This document shows, piece after piece, positions 1 to 11,755 of a stretch of 64,000 nucleotides of DNA. Under the pieces are notes generated by a model, which was not told the origin of the DNA, made no database searches, and saw nothing but the letters and a program-made list of their open reading frames with translations. The translations under genes and the position numbers were made by a program. Source of the stretch: Ulva prolifera (Eukaryota; Chlorophyta; Ulvophyceae; Ulvales; Ulvaceae); assembly GCA_023078555.1 (NCBI GenBank), contig CM041197.1:833501-897500 (forward strand). Direction: 5' to 3'. Positions within the stretch are counted from its first letter, which is position 1. The number at the start of each line of letters is the position of its first letter.

Positions 1-31
1 TCATGCATGTGACGGTCCCGCCCGGCTGCAG

Positions 32-343
32 GTGTGGCTGCGAGAGCACAACCGCCTCTGCCGCGACGTCGACGCCGACCCCGCGTACTCCGGCCTGTCC
101 CAAGACGCAAAGTTTGACCTCGTGCGCGCCGTCGTGGTCGCAAAGTTTCAGCAGGTCGTGCTCACGGAGTTCCTGCCGGCGCTCGGCATCACGCAGGCCG
201 ACCTCGAGGCGCTGAACCGGCGCACGCGCTCGATGAACCGGCCCGACGTGTCTCTGGAGTTCAGCATCGCGTACCGGCTGGGGCATGACCTCATCGGCAA
301 CAGCGTCGGCGGGATCGACATCGCCGCCGCGTTTGACTCGGAG
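32..343 (+). CDS. Peroxidase copy 1, exon A
   Basis: Acceptor ...GGCTGCAG ends at 31 and the donor GTGCGA begins at 344; 104 codons, phase 0 at both ends. The proximal-histidine helix (SLEFSIAYRLGHDLIG) is uninterrupted here, whereas copy 2 has an intron inside it. Confidence 0.82.
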
Positions 344-2798
344 GTGCGACCGGCAGCAGCTGCAGCCCCTGGGCAGCTGCAAGTTCCTACACTGCTGATG
401 CTATGACACCATCTGGGACTATGTGCTGGCGCTCTGACACACAATGGCGCGAGCTGTTGAGATTCACATACATCATATCACATTCATGTCAGCCTATGTG
501 CACGGTATGGCATGTGCTGCGTGGCATGCTGAGTCCAGGACGCTCGGGGTTGTGCTGGCCCTGCAATGCACACCCTGAGTGCATCTGGTGTTCCACAGTT
601 CACCACAGCACGCAGTACGCAGCACGCGGTACAGCCACGATGGTGCGCGGCAGACTCGGAGCTGCACTCGCCAGGATGCGGTGGCAGCTAGACGCACAGT
701 TTGAGGGAGCTGCGTATGCTACATCGCAGCATGCACAGCACAGCGCACAGCAAGGCCTCATGCATGGAACCGTCCCCAGCCAAGTGTACACATGCATGAC
801 AGTATGCGATCCTGCCGGACTGAGTTGTGAGTGCGGTTGTAGTGTTCGTGTGTGAGTGAGTGTATGTTGCTGTTGATTCGGATGAGATTCGGTTTCAGTG
901 TTTGTTTTCTCCCGTTCACTCTTTTGTAAACACATGCATGACAGTTTCTTTGAGAAAAGCAAATCTGAATTTACTGAGCCGTATCCTATTGGACATTGAC
1001 AGCTCCGAGTCAACGGGAACACATATGCCGAGTGTGCCTCAGCACCGTGGCAAGCTGCAATCCTCGGAACGCCGGAATGCGCCGACTGGCGTGTGGCTAT
1101 GTAACAACTACGTCAGAGAGGCAGGCGGCAGCGCAGGCACCGCGCACCCCAATCTGGAGTGCTGCTGTGCAGTCGTTCTTCCTCGATATCTCGGGCACCC
1201 AGGAGGCACCCTCGGTCACCATCAAGCCCAGCGCAGACCGCCACATCGACGACATCTTCACCGCCCTCGCCCGCACGCGCTGCAGCCAGTTCGACGGCAA
1301 GCTGTCCGACGCGCTGCGGAACTTCCTCTTTGGCGTGGCGGAGGGTGAGGACCTCGCGGGCCGCAACATCTTCCGCGGCCGCGAGCTCGGCGTGCCGACG
1401 TACGGAGGCCTGGCGGAGTGCTTTGGCGTTTCCCCTGAAGCCACCGTGCGCCCCGTTCTGAAGCTGACTGGTGCCATGTGAGCCCAGTGATGTCTGGGTT
1501 GCCACATCGGCGCGAGTTGCGGCCAACAGTCTGAGCTTCCTCTCATGGCTGGGAGCTGCGTTGATTGTATATTTTGGGGATGTGATACATCGCAGGTTTC
1601 GTACAAAGTATACTGAGTTGCTGATCGTGAGAGCTAGCAAACCCGCACAGCAACTCCTCTTGGGACCTCCTAATCATGCTCGTGTGGCCGCCGTGTCTTT
1701 TCAATGCTCACACTCTGGATCGCTGCTGAGCTATGCAGGCTGCATACGGAATCTATGCATCGGCGCACTTCTGGCCCTGGTTGTTCCCCGGGGTGTTACT
1801 CATCAAGGACACCTGGGCACTGCCTGTTCTTGCATGCGGAGCTCTAGAATCTGCAGTACCCGGCGTATCTGTGATCTGATCAGCGGCACCACGCACAGCG
1901 GCCGCTAGGCGTCAGGACACTGGTGGCCATGTGTATGCTGAGCTCCATCTCGTGTCTGCTCTCCCACATTTGAAACGCAAGCCTGTATTCAACGCTGCAC
2001 ACTGAAGACTGCAAGCCAGAACGTGCCCGCCCCTGCAATGTGGCTACCTGTGGCACCGATCAAGCATGCCCGTCATGCATCATCTGCTCACTGCTTTCGC
2101 AGGATGCACTCCGTCATACATGAGGTTCCTGAACAGTCTGGTCTGTGCGTCAGATGCAACGCTGTCACCTCTGCAGGCAACCCTGGCATTGTGTCAGGCT
2201 AGGAGTTCAGAGCATGACCACTTGCAAGATGCGGGCCTGGGCCTTTGCAGGCTCTGCAGCTGCATCTTTGCCCGCGATCGCCTTGACCTCACTGAGAAGT
2301 CACTGTGATTGGCTACGTGTTCAGAGCATGACCACGTGCAACATGCGAGCCCGGCCCTCGGCAGCCTCTGAATCTTTGCCAGCTCACAGACTACATGACT
2401 TCTCTGACGAGTCCCGTACACCCCGCTGCTTCACCGCCAGTGATCGTTCCGCACACCACAAAATCAACTTGACGATCCTCATCAAACCCCAGACCAGCGT
2501 GTGTCTGCACTGGCTTCACCTGTACCTCATGCGTATGCAGGTGGAGGCCGAGACGCCTGATGCATGGCTTGGCCTCCTCCGCGAGCCCAAGCCCCCCGGC
2601 TCCCCGCTCGGCCCGACCCTCCGCGCGATCCTCGTCGACCAGTTCCATCGCAGCGTGTTTGGGCCGGGCGGCTTTTACTGGAAGGACGACATCGGGGCCA
2701 TCGGCGGCTTCAAGGCCGAGGTCGAGGGCAGCACATACGCGCAGATCATCGCCGCCAACACCGGCGCCTCTGTCTCTGGCAACGTCTTCAAGGCATGA
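32..2798 (+). CDS. Animal-type haem peroxidase, copy 1 (3' three exons, 5' end outside window)
   Basis: Haem peroxidase of the animal (myeloperoxidase/peroxinectin-like) superfamily, which oxidises halides or phenolics with H2O2. Exons: 32-343, 1173-1445, 2541-2798, all joined in phase 0 with GT-AG introns. Exon A opens with WLREHNRLC, the helix following the catalytic Arg, and ends with a block containing YRLGHDLIG, whose His aligns with the proximal haem ligand. Exon B contains DLAGRNIFRGRELGVPTYGG, matching the family RNxxRxRxxGxPxY block. Exon C contains the C-terminal Trp-Leu-Gly-Leu and AANTGA segments and ends in TGA. The distal-His exon would lie before the window. It is a tandem paralogue of the gene at 16154-19280. 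Both introns carry repeats. Family assignment is firm; substrate and location are unknown. Confidence 0.85.
804..929 (+). mobile_element. LINE-A 5'-truncated copy in peroxidase intron
   Basis: Starts in the last codons of the LINE-A ORF (GATCCTGCCGGACTGA), runs through the 3' UTR and ends TTTTGTAA. It is flanked by a perfect 16-bp direct repeat ACACATGCATGACAGT at 788-803 and 930-945, the target-site duplication. It lies in intron 1 of peroxidase copy 1, in the sense direction. Confidence 0.9.
953..1032 (+). repeat. Dispersed repeat E, copy 1
   Basis: About 80 bp, including GAGCCGTATCCTATTGGACA and AACGGGAACACATATGCCGA, found again in inverse orientation at 8316-8400 with about 85 percent identity by eye. 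It directly follows the LINE-A copy. The type of element is unknown and no terminal repeats were seen. Confidence 0.6.
1173..1445 (+). CDS. Peroxidase copy 1, exon B
   Basis: Acceptor ...CTGTGCAG ends at 1172; donor GTGCGC begins at 1446; 91 codons, phase 0. It aligns residue for residue with the copy 2 exon at 18375-18641 (SDALRN, DLAGRNIF, ECFGV/QCFGV). Confidence 0.82.
2205..2410 (+). repeat. Imperfect 114-bp tandem duplication in peroxidase intron 2
   Basis: GTTCAGAGCATGACCAC starts at 2205 and again at 2319. The following bases (AAGATGCGGGCC / AACATGCGAGCC, CTTTGCC) stay alignable for about 100 bp, so this is an old segmental tandem duplication inside the intron 1446-2540. Confidence 0.7.
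2541..2798 (+). CDS. Peroxidase copy 1, terminal exon C
   Basis: Acceptor ...CGTATGCAG ends at 2540; 85 codons and a TGA stop at 2796-2798. It encodes the family C-terminal region (AETPDAWLGLLREPK, then YAQIIAANTGA). It is closely similar to the terminal exon of copy 2. Confidence 0.82.
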   Translation: MEAETPDAWLGLLREPKPPGSPLGPTLRAILVDQFHRSVFGPGGFYWKDDIGAIGGFKAEVEGSTYAQIIAANTGASVSGNVFKA

Positions 2799-3034
2799 TC
2801 AAGGATCACCCGGGCCGGCCATACATAGATGTTCAACTCACAGTTGAATACAACAGTTTCCTGGGACCGCCCGCCGCGTCCAAAGCCGTACCCTCGCTGG
2901 GCGTGCCGTGCAGATCTTGCATGCGCTAGGTCAGCTCTGATGAATCAACGTTGTTGATGTTAATGTTAACGAGGCTGCATCTACGGCTCAGGGAGCGGTG
3001 GATGTCTGCCGATGTCGTTGGCGGTGGCGGCGCG

Positions 3035-3064
3035 GCTCTCTCCAACTCCGGAGTTGGAGAGAGC
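3035..3064. repeat. Perfect 30-bp palindrome
   Basis: Arms GCTCTCTCCAACTCC and its exact reverse complement with no spacer. No relative was seen elsewhere in the window. It could be a foldback remnant or a hairpin. Confidence 0.85.
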
Positions 3065-5050
3065 GACCGGCTGCAGCTGTGGTGCCTTGCTCAGACTTGA
3101 CCTGTGCTGCAGCACAGATGCTGATTGGGGCATGCTGGTTGCGGCAGGCTGGGCTTTCTGAGCCGCGCTACTCACGCGGCTCTAGGCCCAAGGCGGATTT
3201 ATATATTGACAAGCCTAGGGCTACCCCTGCAGGGCGTTCTAGAAAGCCGCTTTTCTATCATAGATGATCGCTGTGCATACGCCTGTATGTGACATCGGCA
3301 TGGGTTGCCAAGACCCCTGTCCAGGAATGATTAAGACTAATATTATTCTGGTGTATATATTCTGTCACACGGTGCTCTTCTGTCGCCCGGCCTGATGTAT
3401 GTATCATTTGTACATTGGCGGCACGCTGCGGCCTCTGATGGCGAGCTGTGGGTCTGTTGTGCATGCACCTAGTGCTTTGAGTCTTGACCGGTTTGGTGAT
3501 GGCCGCTTGAACAGGGAGCTGGTCGATGCTGTGCTGTTCAAGCTCGAAGCAGGCTCGCGGTCTGTATTCGGCTTTGTGTATGGCTCACTCTGAGTGTGAT
3601 TCCTGAAGCGGGTGGTGCTGCTGAAAGTCCTCACGCAGGCGTCAACCCGGCTGATGCCACTTCCAAGTCGACTGAATTCAGCCGTGTGCCGCAACACAGG
3701 AGCTCGGGGCTCTACCATCACAGCCCGAGAGTTTACAGATAGCATATCACGTGTAGAGCACGACACTTTCAATCGCGTCTGATGTGTATGAAACCTAGCA
3801 TATGTGATTCCTTGTGATGTGCAGCCAGCCCTGTAAGTAAGAGGCCTCAAGCCATGTGCATATGCCCAGGTCCAACAAAGTTTCGCAGGCACATGCCAAA
3901 GTTCAAGAAGATTCGCCGCATTTGTTGATGACAGTTGTGAAGTTTTACTTGGGCACACCAGGTGCAGTGCTCCGCCAGGGCACGCCGGGTACGGTGTGTT
4001 CTACGGGGGTATGCAGGGTGTGGTGTTTGGCAAGCCAGGGTTGCTCGGAGCGACTACCTGGCAGTACCTTGTCAATTGATGGCCATTCAAGAAACAGAGG
4101 GAAGGTCTGGAGGTCTTACTGTTTCGAGCCGCACTTTGCTCCACGATATCTTCGGTCTGAGGCTGATAAAGCACTGCATTGTTGCTCCCTTGTTGTCTCG
4201 GGTGTTTTGGAAAAGCAAGGTGGCAGGTGGCCGCGCACATGCCGGAACTGCACAGGCACCACCGTAGCAGGCAGCACGCAGATGACAACACTGGCACTGT
4301 TGACTGTGTGAGCAACACTCCGGACTGTGCTGCACCATGTATGCTGTCCAGAGACAAATGGCACAGCCAGCCACATGCGCAACCGATTTCATCAAACGTT
4401 CCTTTGAAAGGCGGCCACTGGGAGGCGGGGGTCACATATGCGGGATGCCACCAAGGGCTCTTGCAGGGTTACAGGAAACTGGGACTGGGTGGGGCTAGCA
4501 CACAAACACAGCAGTCTCACCGAATCTCATGTCAATCAAATCTGCAATCACTCACATGGGCGCCATGGCCAGCACACATGCACAAACCGGGTTCATGAAT
4601 GCGTCTCGTGTGGTGTGTGTACATGTGCTGCTAGCATATCTTTCGAAGATCTTCCTTTGTTCAAGCCATCCACGCACATGTTTACAACAACTCTCAGAAC
4701 ACCTCACGTATCTCCGAGATTGCCTGATCTCACATACCCTGTGGCCTGTGCAATCTCCTCATCACGATCGTCGACATCATAGACTGAACTCCCATGACCC
4801 CAGCGCCACTTGCAGAGGCAGGAGACATGTGCAGACTGATCGGGCCTCGTCCACGAAAACAGATGTCCCGGCTGCCAGTGCACTGTGTTTTACATGGACT
4901 GCCGCTGTGTGCTGTCTGCGCATGGTTGATGTTTGACGCTGTCTATGGGGGCCCTGATCATGAGTCATGACTGCACCCTAGCGTAGCTGCATGTACTTAT
5001 ACAGAAGAAGACATGAGTGCAGACGAATACAGCAAACGAGTCTCTCAGCC

Positions 5051-5095
5051 TGTGGCAATCCAGTGATATGGCCGCTATACCACTGGATTGCCACA
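5051..5095. mobile_element. MITE-D, 45-bp copy
   Basis: Terminal inverted repeats TGTGGCAATCCAGTG / CACTGGATTGCCACA around a short centre. It is flanked by CAGCC on both sides (5046-5050 and 5096-5100), a 5-bp target duplication. It shares its arm with the palindrome at 42785-42886. Confidence 0.75.
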
Positions 5096-5298
5096 CAGCC
5101 TGTGGCTGCATGTACTCCATCTCACTGGAGGACCAAGTGCTGCATACACGCCGCCTCCAAGCAGGGAGTCCTTGCTTGCAAGACACCCACCAGCAGGGAG
5201 CAGGGCACCCTTGGATGAGTGAGTCACATAGACTCATCCATGTGGTGGTGCTGTTGGGACAAGTGTTGGGGCCTAGAAGCAGGTCGGCTGTTTCGTAT

Positions 5299-5332
5299 CA
5301 GCTTCTGGAAGCAGGCCTGCTTCCAGAAGCTG
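5299..5332. repeat. Perfect 34-bp palindrome
   Basis: CAGCTTCTGGAAGCAGG followed immediately by its exact reverse complement. No target duplication or related copy was seen. Confidence 0.85.
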
Positions 5333-5696
5333 CTGGAAACAGATGAATCTTGAACCCTGAGTTGAAGGGTTTGATCCTGCCTACACATGCACCTTCATGG
5401 TCTCCGTGACATCCGTGAGCTGCGTTTGTCTACGCCCGTTGACTCTCCTGCACCCTCAGCTTACTGCAGCTTGCAGAGGGCACCGGAGACCCAGAGGAGA
5501 TCGGGCCCTCGGCTACCACGAGCACATGTACAGCACCAACCGCCGCGGCACAAGTTGAACGATATCGCATATATATGTTGGTTCGACATAAAGTGCAGCT
5601 TACGCTGTAATGAATCGCAAGGGCGCACACGAACACAGAATACGCACTTCAGTGACTTTGTTCTTGCGCCCCTCGCTGGCCAGATTCGCTGTCGCT

Positions 5697-5735
5697 TTCG
5701 TGGTGCTGCCCGCCTCGCCGCATTTACCCTTGTAA
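5697..5735 (+). mobile_element. Family B retroposon tail
   Basis: Contains GGTGCTGCCCGCCTCGCCG and ends ACCCTTGTAACACAC, the family B 3' end. The 5' limit and target duplication are not clear. Confidence 0.6.
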
Positions 5736-5818
5736 CACACAAACCGTCACGGTGGTGGTATCAATAATACGGGGTGGTACACCGCATCGAGCTGTCCACC
5801 TGGAAGTCTGTGGTGGGT

Positions 5819-5897
5819 GTGATTTCGTGTATGTTGTTGCTGTTTCGGATGAAAACCTTTTGTGGGGTTGGCCTTCTCCCGTTTACTATTTTCTAAT
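5819..5897 (+). mobile_element. Degenerate LINE-A tail
   Basis: GTGTATGTTGTTGCTG, TTCGGATGA and TTCTCCCGTTTACT occur in the LINE-A 3' UTR order with several substitutions. No target duplication was found. Confidence 0.4.
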
Positions 5898-6446
5898 AGA
5901 ATTTCGGAGCTCGTTTACGGCATGCGGGCTACGTATCATACGTATATGGCTCTCTCCTCAAAGCCTACATTACCGGTACATGCATCCAGCTGCACAGAGC
6001 ACCTCTGTATTGACTGTGAAGAGCTTCCAGTATTCCTGCAGGTATGGTTGTGCACAGCTGCACCTGGACACGCGTCGTAGCGCGTACAACACAGCGGCTT
6101 TCCGAATCGAAGCCGCTGCACCGCGGGCAGAGAAGCCATGGTCGTGCTGCAACGCGTGGGACTGTTCACACAGAGCGCAGCGCCGCATCAGCACATCGCA
6201 TGTGTTCGTCCGAAAGCGCGGCCCTGCGCCGTGCCGCATGCACATGCAGTCTCTGCTGCCTCTTGCAATTGCCTGCACCTCGTCACACGAGAGTGAAAGG
6301 TTGCAGACAAATACGGCATGGCAGACACATTCGATTCAGCTATGACATCAGCGTTATCAGAGCGAAACTGCAGCAGCCCCGTACGTGCTCAACTGATCAC
6401 AATCTGCTGTAATGGACTAGAAACTCCTCGCGGTGCTTGGTATATT

Positions 6447-6479
6447 CGCGGTGCTGCCCGCCTCGCCGCCTTCGTCATT
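6447..6479 (+). mobile_element. Family B tail, degenerate 3' end
   Basis: TTCGCGGTGCTGCCCGCCTC and GCCGCCTTCGTC match family B; the CTTGTAAC terminus is mutated. Confidence 0.5.
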
Positions 6480-6507
6480 GCGTCATATGCACACACGCGC
6501 TCTTGCG

Positions 6508-6638
6508 CCTGGCTGGTGGGCGTTGTGCGGGTGTGTGTGGCTGTGTGGCCGGCGCGTGGGCTGACGTTGCGTGGTGTGCGGTTCCCCTGGTTGTTGCTAG
6601 CGGTGGTGCTACCTGCCTTGCCTACTTGTTCTTGTAAC
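6508..6638 (+). mobile_element. Family B retroposon, about 130-bp copy
   Basis: GTGTGCGGTTCCCCTGGTTG, then GTGGTGCTACCTGCC, ending CTTGTAACAC. This longer variant also occurs in reverse at 34959-35155. Short ACACACGC repeats at both ends may be the target duplication. Confidence 0.6.
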
Positions 6639-6892
6639 ACACACACGCTACACGAGCCCTGTGGGCCCGAGCCCGCCCCTCGGGCCGTGCGTGCATGCTA
6701 ATGCAACCGGGAGGCGGCGTCATGGTGAGCGACACCGGTGAGCGCATACACATGCACTTACGCTGCACGACAGCGCTCACGAGCACGCGTAGCGCGCTCA
6801 CGACTGCGTGTGGCGACGGCCTGTGAAGGAGTACGCGTCGGAGGCTTCGATTCGGGCGGGCCGAATCGGGCCCATGCAGATCACGTATCTGG

Positions 6893-6959
6893 TTGCAAAA
6901 TATTGATTCGGACGAGATTCGGTTTAGGGTTTTGTCGTCTCCCGTTCACTCTTTTGTAA
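6893..6959 (+). mobile_element. LINE-A tail
   Basis: Matches LINE-A 3' UTR from TTGATTCGGACGAGATTCGG to CTCTTTTGTAA with one small change in the middle. Confidence 0.7.
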
Positions 6960-7660
6960 AGCACCACAAAATGATCGCATCCGAGTCAGCAGCCACGTAT
7001 ACATGGCCACACCACAACCGCGCCCACACTTCAGACCGTCAGGATTCCCCCATTCACCTTTGTAAACCAGAGGATCGGATTCTCCAGACCCCATGAATCT
7101 GTTCCCGATAGCATGCGAGCCACGTGCTCCCCGCCGTACACCGGCCGCAGAGCTGCCTTCTATCTTCTCAGAATCTGACTCATCGTCAACTAGCTTCCTG
7201 TGAGGGATGTAATCGAAATGGCTGAAATTGCAGAAGCGTCTCTTCCGATTCCATCCGATCGGACATCCGATGGAGTCGTCGCACCCACAGCCACACTGGT
7301 GTAGCTACAGCACGTTGGTTTCTTGGAAAAGCCAGGAAAACTCTACTCCGAGTCGAACAGAAACCACAATGCGACTCACAGTCTCGCAGCTGTGCACAGG
7401 TATGGATGTCTCCATGTTCCGCGAAAGGTGCACGAGGGCTCGCCTCCGGCCGAAAGCACAACTTCCGCTACCTGAGGTGTTTGTCTTCTAGAAGATCTAC
7501 CGTTCTCTCTTTCGCGAAAAACTGCTTCATCTACTCCTGCCGCCGCCCACAAACTCGTGCCACATGTCTCCCGACTCGGGAGTCTCCTGGGCGACCGAGC
7601 CGTCCTCCTGGGGTTTGGGGGCTAGGCCCAGGGAGCGAGTCGGCACGTATCACTAGGCCT

Positions 7661-7695
7661 GACGCATTACATAAGAGTGAACGGGAGAAAACAAA
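7661..7695 (-). mobile_element. LINE-A ultra-short insertion (35 bp)
   Basis: Reverse-orientation tail (ACATAAGAGTGAACGGGAG...) flanked by CACTAGGCCT at 7651-7660 and 7696-7705. Only about the last 28 bases of the element are present. Confidence 0.7.
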
Positions 7696-7989
7696 CACTA
7701 GGCCTAGGCTTCGCGGCTGCACGTTGGCACTGCCGACATGCAGCCGCGCTGTACCTTCGATGGGCGTAGCTCACGAAGCGGGCTTTCGAGGTGCGCGGGC
7801 GTCCAGATCCGGACCCGGCCACTCGCAGCAGGCCGCGCCGCCACCGCTTGCGAGCTGTACACTGCGCACCTGTGCACATTTCAAACTCGCCCCCGCCAGC
7901 TGGCCACGCGGTGCGATGCATGCGCTGCGCAGTCCGTGAGTCACTGGCACACAGCGGTTTCATGCATACAGTGTGCCGGGGCCGTGTTT

Positions 7990-8018
7990 GCTACAACGAG
8001 TGAACGTGAGAAGACAAC
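7990..8018 (-). mobile_element. LINE-A ultra-short insertion (29 bp)
   Basis: Reverse tail ACGAGTGAACGTGAGAAGAC bracketed by a perfect 14-bp repeat CCGGGGCCGTGTTT at 7976-7989 and 8019-8032. Confidence 0.7.
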
Positions 8019-8042
8019 CCGGGGCCGTGTTTTGGTCTGTGT

Positions 8043-8094
8043 TGCGTGCTGGTGGTTGCTACCTGCCTCTCTGCAGCTGGCTTTGTCCTTGTGA
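8043..8094 (+). mobile_element. Family B tail, diverged
   Basis: TGGTTGCTACCTGCC and GGCTTTGTCCTTGTGACAC resemble the family B end. It lies 10 bp after the LINE-A fragment's target duplication. Confidence 0.5.
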
Positions 8095-8315
8095 CACAGC
8101 CATGCAGTTAAGGTAGTACAGCAGTAATCCACACCTGCGTGCGCACAGCATTCTCAAGGCAGTGGATCAGACCCTTGCACCACTGCGCCACTAACTGCAG
8201 CTGCTATATAGCCATATAGCCAGGCTATATGCATATGCACAACCAAATGATGACATCATGGCCCTGTGAGTTGCGTACGGTCGTCTGAGGGGGGTTTCCA
8301 GGTGGTTTACCCCTT

Positions 8316-8400
8316 CGGCATATGTGGTCCCGTTAATTCGGAGTTGTCGATGTCCAATAGGATACGGCTCGGCTCAGGAAAATTAGATTTACTTTACTTT
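8316..8400 (-). repeat. Dispersed repeat E, copy 2 (inverse)
   Basis: Reverse complement of the repeat at 953-1032; TGTCCAATAGGATACGGCTC and GGCATATGTGGTCCCGTTAA are the matching blocks. Confidence 0.6.
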
Positions 8401-9408
8401 GCATCAGACTCTCAGAGGCCTGCATTACTCCAATTGGAGTTGCAACCAGCTTCAGACAGACGGCAATCGCAAGTGCCATGACCCCCTGGAAAAACAGCCT
8501 GAGGTGAAGCGTTCGAATTCAGATTCGCCTTGCCAGTGGTAGTGGTGCGGAAGAGCATGTCCAATAATTCATTGAACAGGGCCTGGTGAAGAACAACGAC
8601 CAACACAAATTGACAGATTCTCAGTCTGCAGCTGCACACTCGAGGAACCTCCCTTGAATCCAGCACAGAACTACCAGAAGCGTGGATGCCATCCTCCTGT
8701 ATATTCACACTGTGTGGCACCTGTACATACGATTACCATAGCAGTGCATGCGTCCATTGGCAGAAATGCTCCATCGTTCAACTATAGTATGACAGTCTGC
8801 AGGGTCTCGATGCCGTAGCGAGGCCACAGGCGTGGCTCAAACAAACAATTCTGCCCGGCGGACACTGTGTGCTTAGGGATGCTGGACCAGAGCGGCCTGG
8901 CTGAGTTCATGGGAGGTGTCCCAAGTTCGGCAGCAGTGTTTACATGGACCCTGTGGCACCTCATCATACCGGAGTGTACGTATGATGATGATCACTGTAC
9001 AGTGAGAACTGCCTCCCTCCAGGAACATGCACCAGCAGGCCAACATGCATATGGGCCAACATGGGCTGCACCTGCAGCCCCTGAGGCCTTTGAGGGAGTG
9101 TGCAAAGGATCATGGCCGCTTTTCCTGTGCGCACATGGCAACAGGTCCGCATGTCCATGCCACTGTCGTACCACTTGCAGAGAAAACAAGCCATGGCAGC
9201 CGTGGAGGACTTCCGGAAGTCCTGTTCTCGTCGTTTCCGGATCCAATGCTGGTCTAATGCAATGCTGACCTGCACGGCAATCGCTGCAACCACTGCAACC
9301 GCTGCACCAGGCCTCCACCACTGGCATGCATGCATGTGCACCAGGCCTCCGCCATGCATGCATGCGTCCAGCCCACAGCCGCAGCGCACTGCAGCGCCTG
9401 GCACTACT

Positions 9409-9463
9409 TTATAATAGTACTATATCTACTATATATCTACTATAGTACTACTAGATGTAGTAC
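9409..9463. repeat. AT-rich imperfect palindrome
   Basis: Alternating TAGTACTA / ATATCTACTATA units around 9412-9460 that can fold on themselves. No function inferred. Confidence 0.4.
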
Positions 9464-11167
9464 ACCTCATCCGAGATGTTGGAGGCTCCTAGTCAGACGC
9501 TCAAGTCACTCACTAGATTGAAAAGGGACTTGTACGCAAACATTGGGTGGGTGGGCCCCGGCGCAGTGGGAGGAGCTGTGGGATGAGTTAGCTATAGTTC
9601 TAAAGGGATGGGGGTAACTTACCCTAACTTGCCCTAACTTGAAGCTGTCCCAGCAGGAAGCATATGCATGCTTAACCTTCGTCTCTGCTGCTTCAGCATT
9701 TTCCCCTGGTTATGCTGAGAACCATCACTCCTTTGTCGCTGGTTGTGCTGAGAATTCGTTCGAACCATCACTCCTTTGTCCAACTACACCCCCATGGCCA
9801 GCAACTTGAAGTTGCGAACGGTGACCACTGAAAGTACATTCCATCTGAACTCAGATCAAGTACTAGTAGTGCCACCAAGATCAAGCGGCCAAAGAGCACC
9901 CGGTGCCGCCGCGGACAGTGGGATTGCTTCTAGCTAGCTCTATAGTCCATTGACTGGGAGTCGTGCATCTTAGTCCTAGAGGGCTATCATAGCGGGGCGT
10001 TCCCGCAGCAATGCTGTGAATCCAGAGGGATGCCAAACTAATTGATCGACCAAAACACTGCAGTGATACAGCTTTTTCAGTGGGAATTCCCGCCAGCAGC
10101 CGCACGGCCTGTCTGAGAAGAGCAAATCTGTTTAAACGGAAGAGCAACTGGAAGAAGATAATGAAAAGAATCTTGTCCGTACTGAAGTTCCCACACGCAG
10201 CCACATACGTATCCCGCACGCATGCATCCCGGCTTATTCCTGCAGTCCATTCAAGTCGCAACGACTCGTGTTTGGATATCAGTGCGCCAACAGGTACTGT
10301 AGGCCGGCTGTTGAGTCACAGTCGAGCCAAAGTGCTCGTCTGTGATAACGCCTGTCTACGGTTGGTTCCGGGCTGCCACCGCAGGTGTGTACACTGCAGA
10401 TTCCAATTCTCGAGAGGACCGCCCTCAAGAGGCTCCGCCAGTGGCCAAGTCCCGGAAGATCCGCGTGAACTGCACACCCTGGGAGGGATCCCTCCCATGT
10501 AATGGCCATCGAGGTCTACCCACGAGCCCTTCGCCTGTTTGGTAGTTCCTGGATCAGAGACCCGCCTCCGGCTGCCTCGGTATCTTGCGATCAAGTGCAG
10601 GATCAGTGCATTCTGTGCTGCCATGATTGGGATCGCGTGCCGCGGAGGGGCTCGTCGTCGAATGGCTTGCTCCTCGCGCTCTCCGCCCCGTGCAATCCTT
10701 GACAGCCACGCACGTTGACACTGTAGACATGACAGCTCGCGTCACCGTGACCGTATACTTACGAGGGGGGCCGCGTGCATGTGCCAGCGCCATGTATAAC
10801 ACGTTGAACTGGCCAGCTAGCACTGCGACGCTGCATTCCACCGGAAGGAGTAAGTGTTTGCTGCACGTGCTGTATCCGCATATGCATATGCATATGTCTT
10901 CCTGAACTCGCTGCCTCTCCAGCGCGTGTATCAGTGAGTAAATTGTCGAGCAATGCATGTGGCCCGCCCTCAGCTGTCAGCTTCGGCAGTGGCGGCGCAG
11001 ATCCAGGGCTCGGATGTCTGCCACACACTCGAGTTGATCTCGACGAGGCCGCCTCGCGGCGTCAAATGCGCAGCCGACTACACCCCCGACCTGTACCCCG
11101 GTAGCCTACTCACCGGACAGGCTTGTCGGACAGGCTTCAGTGTTGTGTAATCCACGCCATGATGCAA

Positions 11168-11364
11168 TGTCGCGATCCTGCCGGTCTGAGGTGTGCGTGC
11201 GGTTGTAGTGTGATCACTGACACACATGGCATGTGTCTATGTGTGCGCATTTATGTGTGTTTTTTTTAATGTGTGCGTATGTCGTGTTGGTTTGGAGGAG
11301 ATTCGGTTTTGGCTTTTGTGTTCTCCGGAACGAACCCATTCACGTTGAATTTACTCTTTTGTAA
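11168..11364 (+). mobile_element. LINE-A copy with internal insertion
   Basis: Begins CGATCCTGCCGGTCTGAGG (end of the LINE-A ORF, stop kept as TGA) and ends CTCTTTTGTAA. It is longer than other tails because of extra TGTGTG-rich sequence and an insertion before the last block. A degenerate duplication GCCATGATGCAA / GCCATGCTGCAA flanks it. Confidence 0.65.
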
Positions 11365-11680
11365 ACACATGCCATGCTGCAAGGTACCTAGGGCCAACAG
11401 GCCTGTCTCCGCGGACCATAGCATTAGTATACAAGTGCATTGTTATGACAGACGAGCTAACGGGACAAACATATGCATGCATTGGATCCTATGAGTCAGC
11501 GCATTCCTAGAGGTTTCACGGTGCAACTGCGACTCCGGGCCTCGCTGTGGCGCACGAGCATGCGAAGTACCAACCACGACGATCGTAGCAAGCCAGCGGC
11601 AGCTGTGATCAAGTTGACTAAAGCTCTAGAGAGAACGGGCACAGACAAGCATAGAAAATAATATTGAAATCATGATCGTT

Positions 11681-11755
11681 TACAAAAGAGTGAACGGGAG
11701 AAGACAAATACCACACGAAAATATCATCCGAATCAACAGCAACACACACACGATC
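11681..11755 (-). mobile_element. LINE-A tail
   Basis: TTACAAAAGAGTGAACGGGAG, then CATCCGAATCAACAGCAACA, the reverse complement of the LINE-A 3' UTR. Its 5' side is interrupted by the family B micro-insertion at 11778. Confidence 0.7.
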
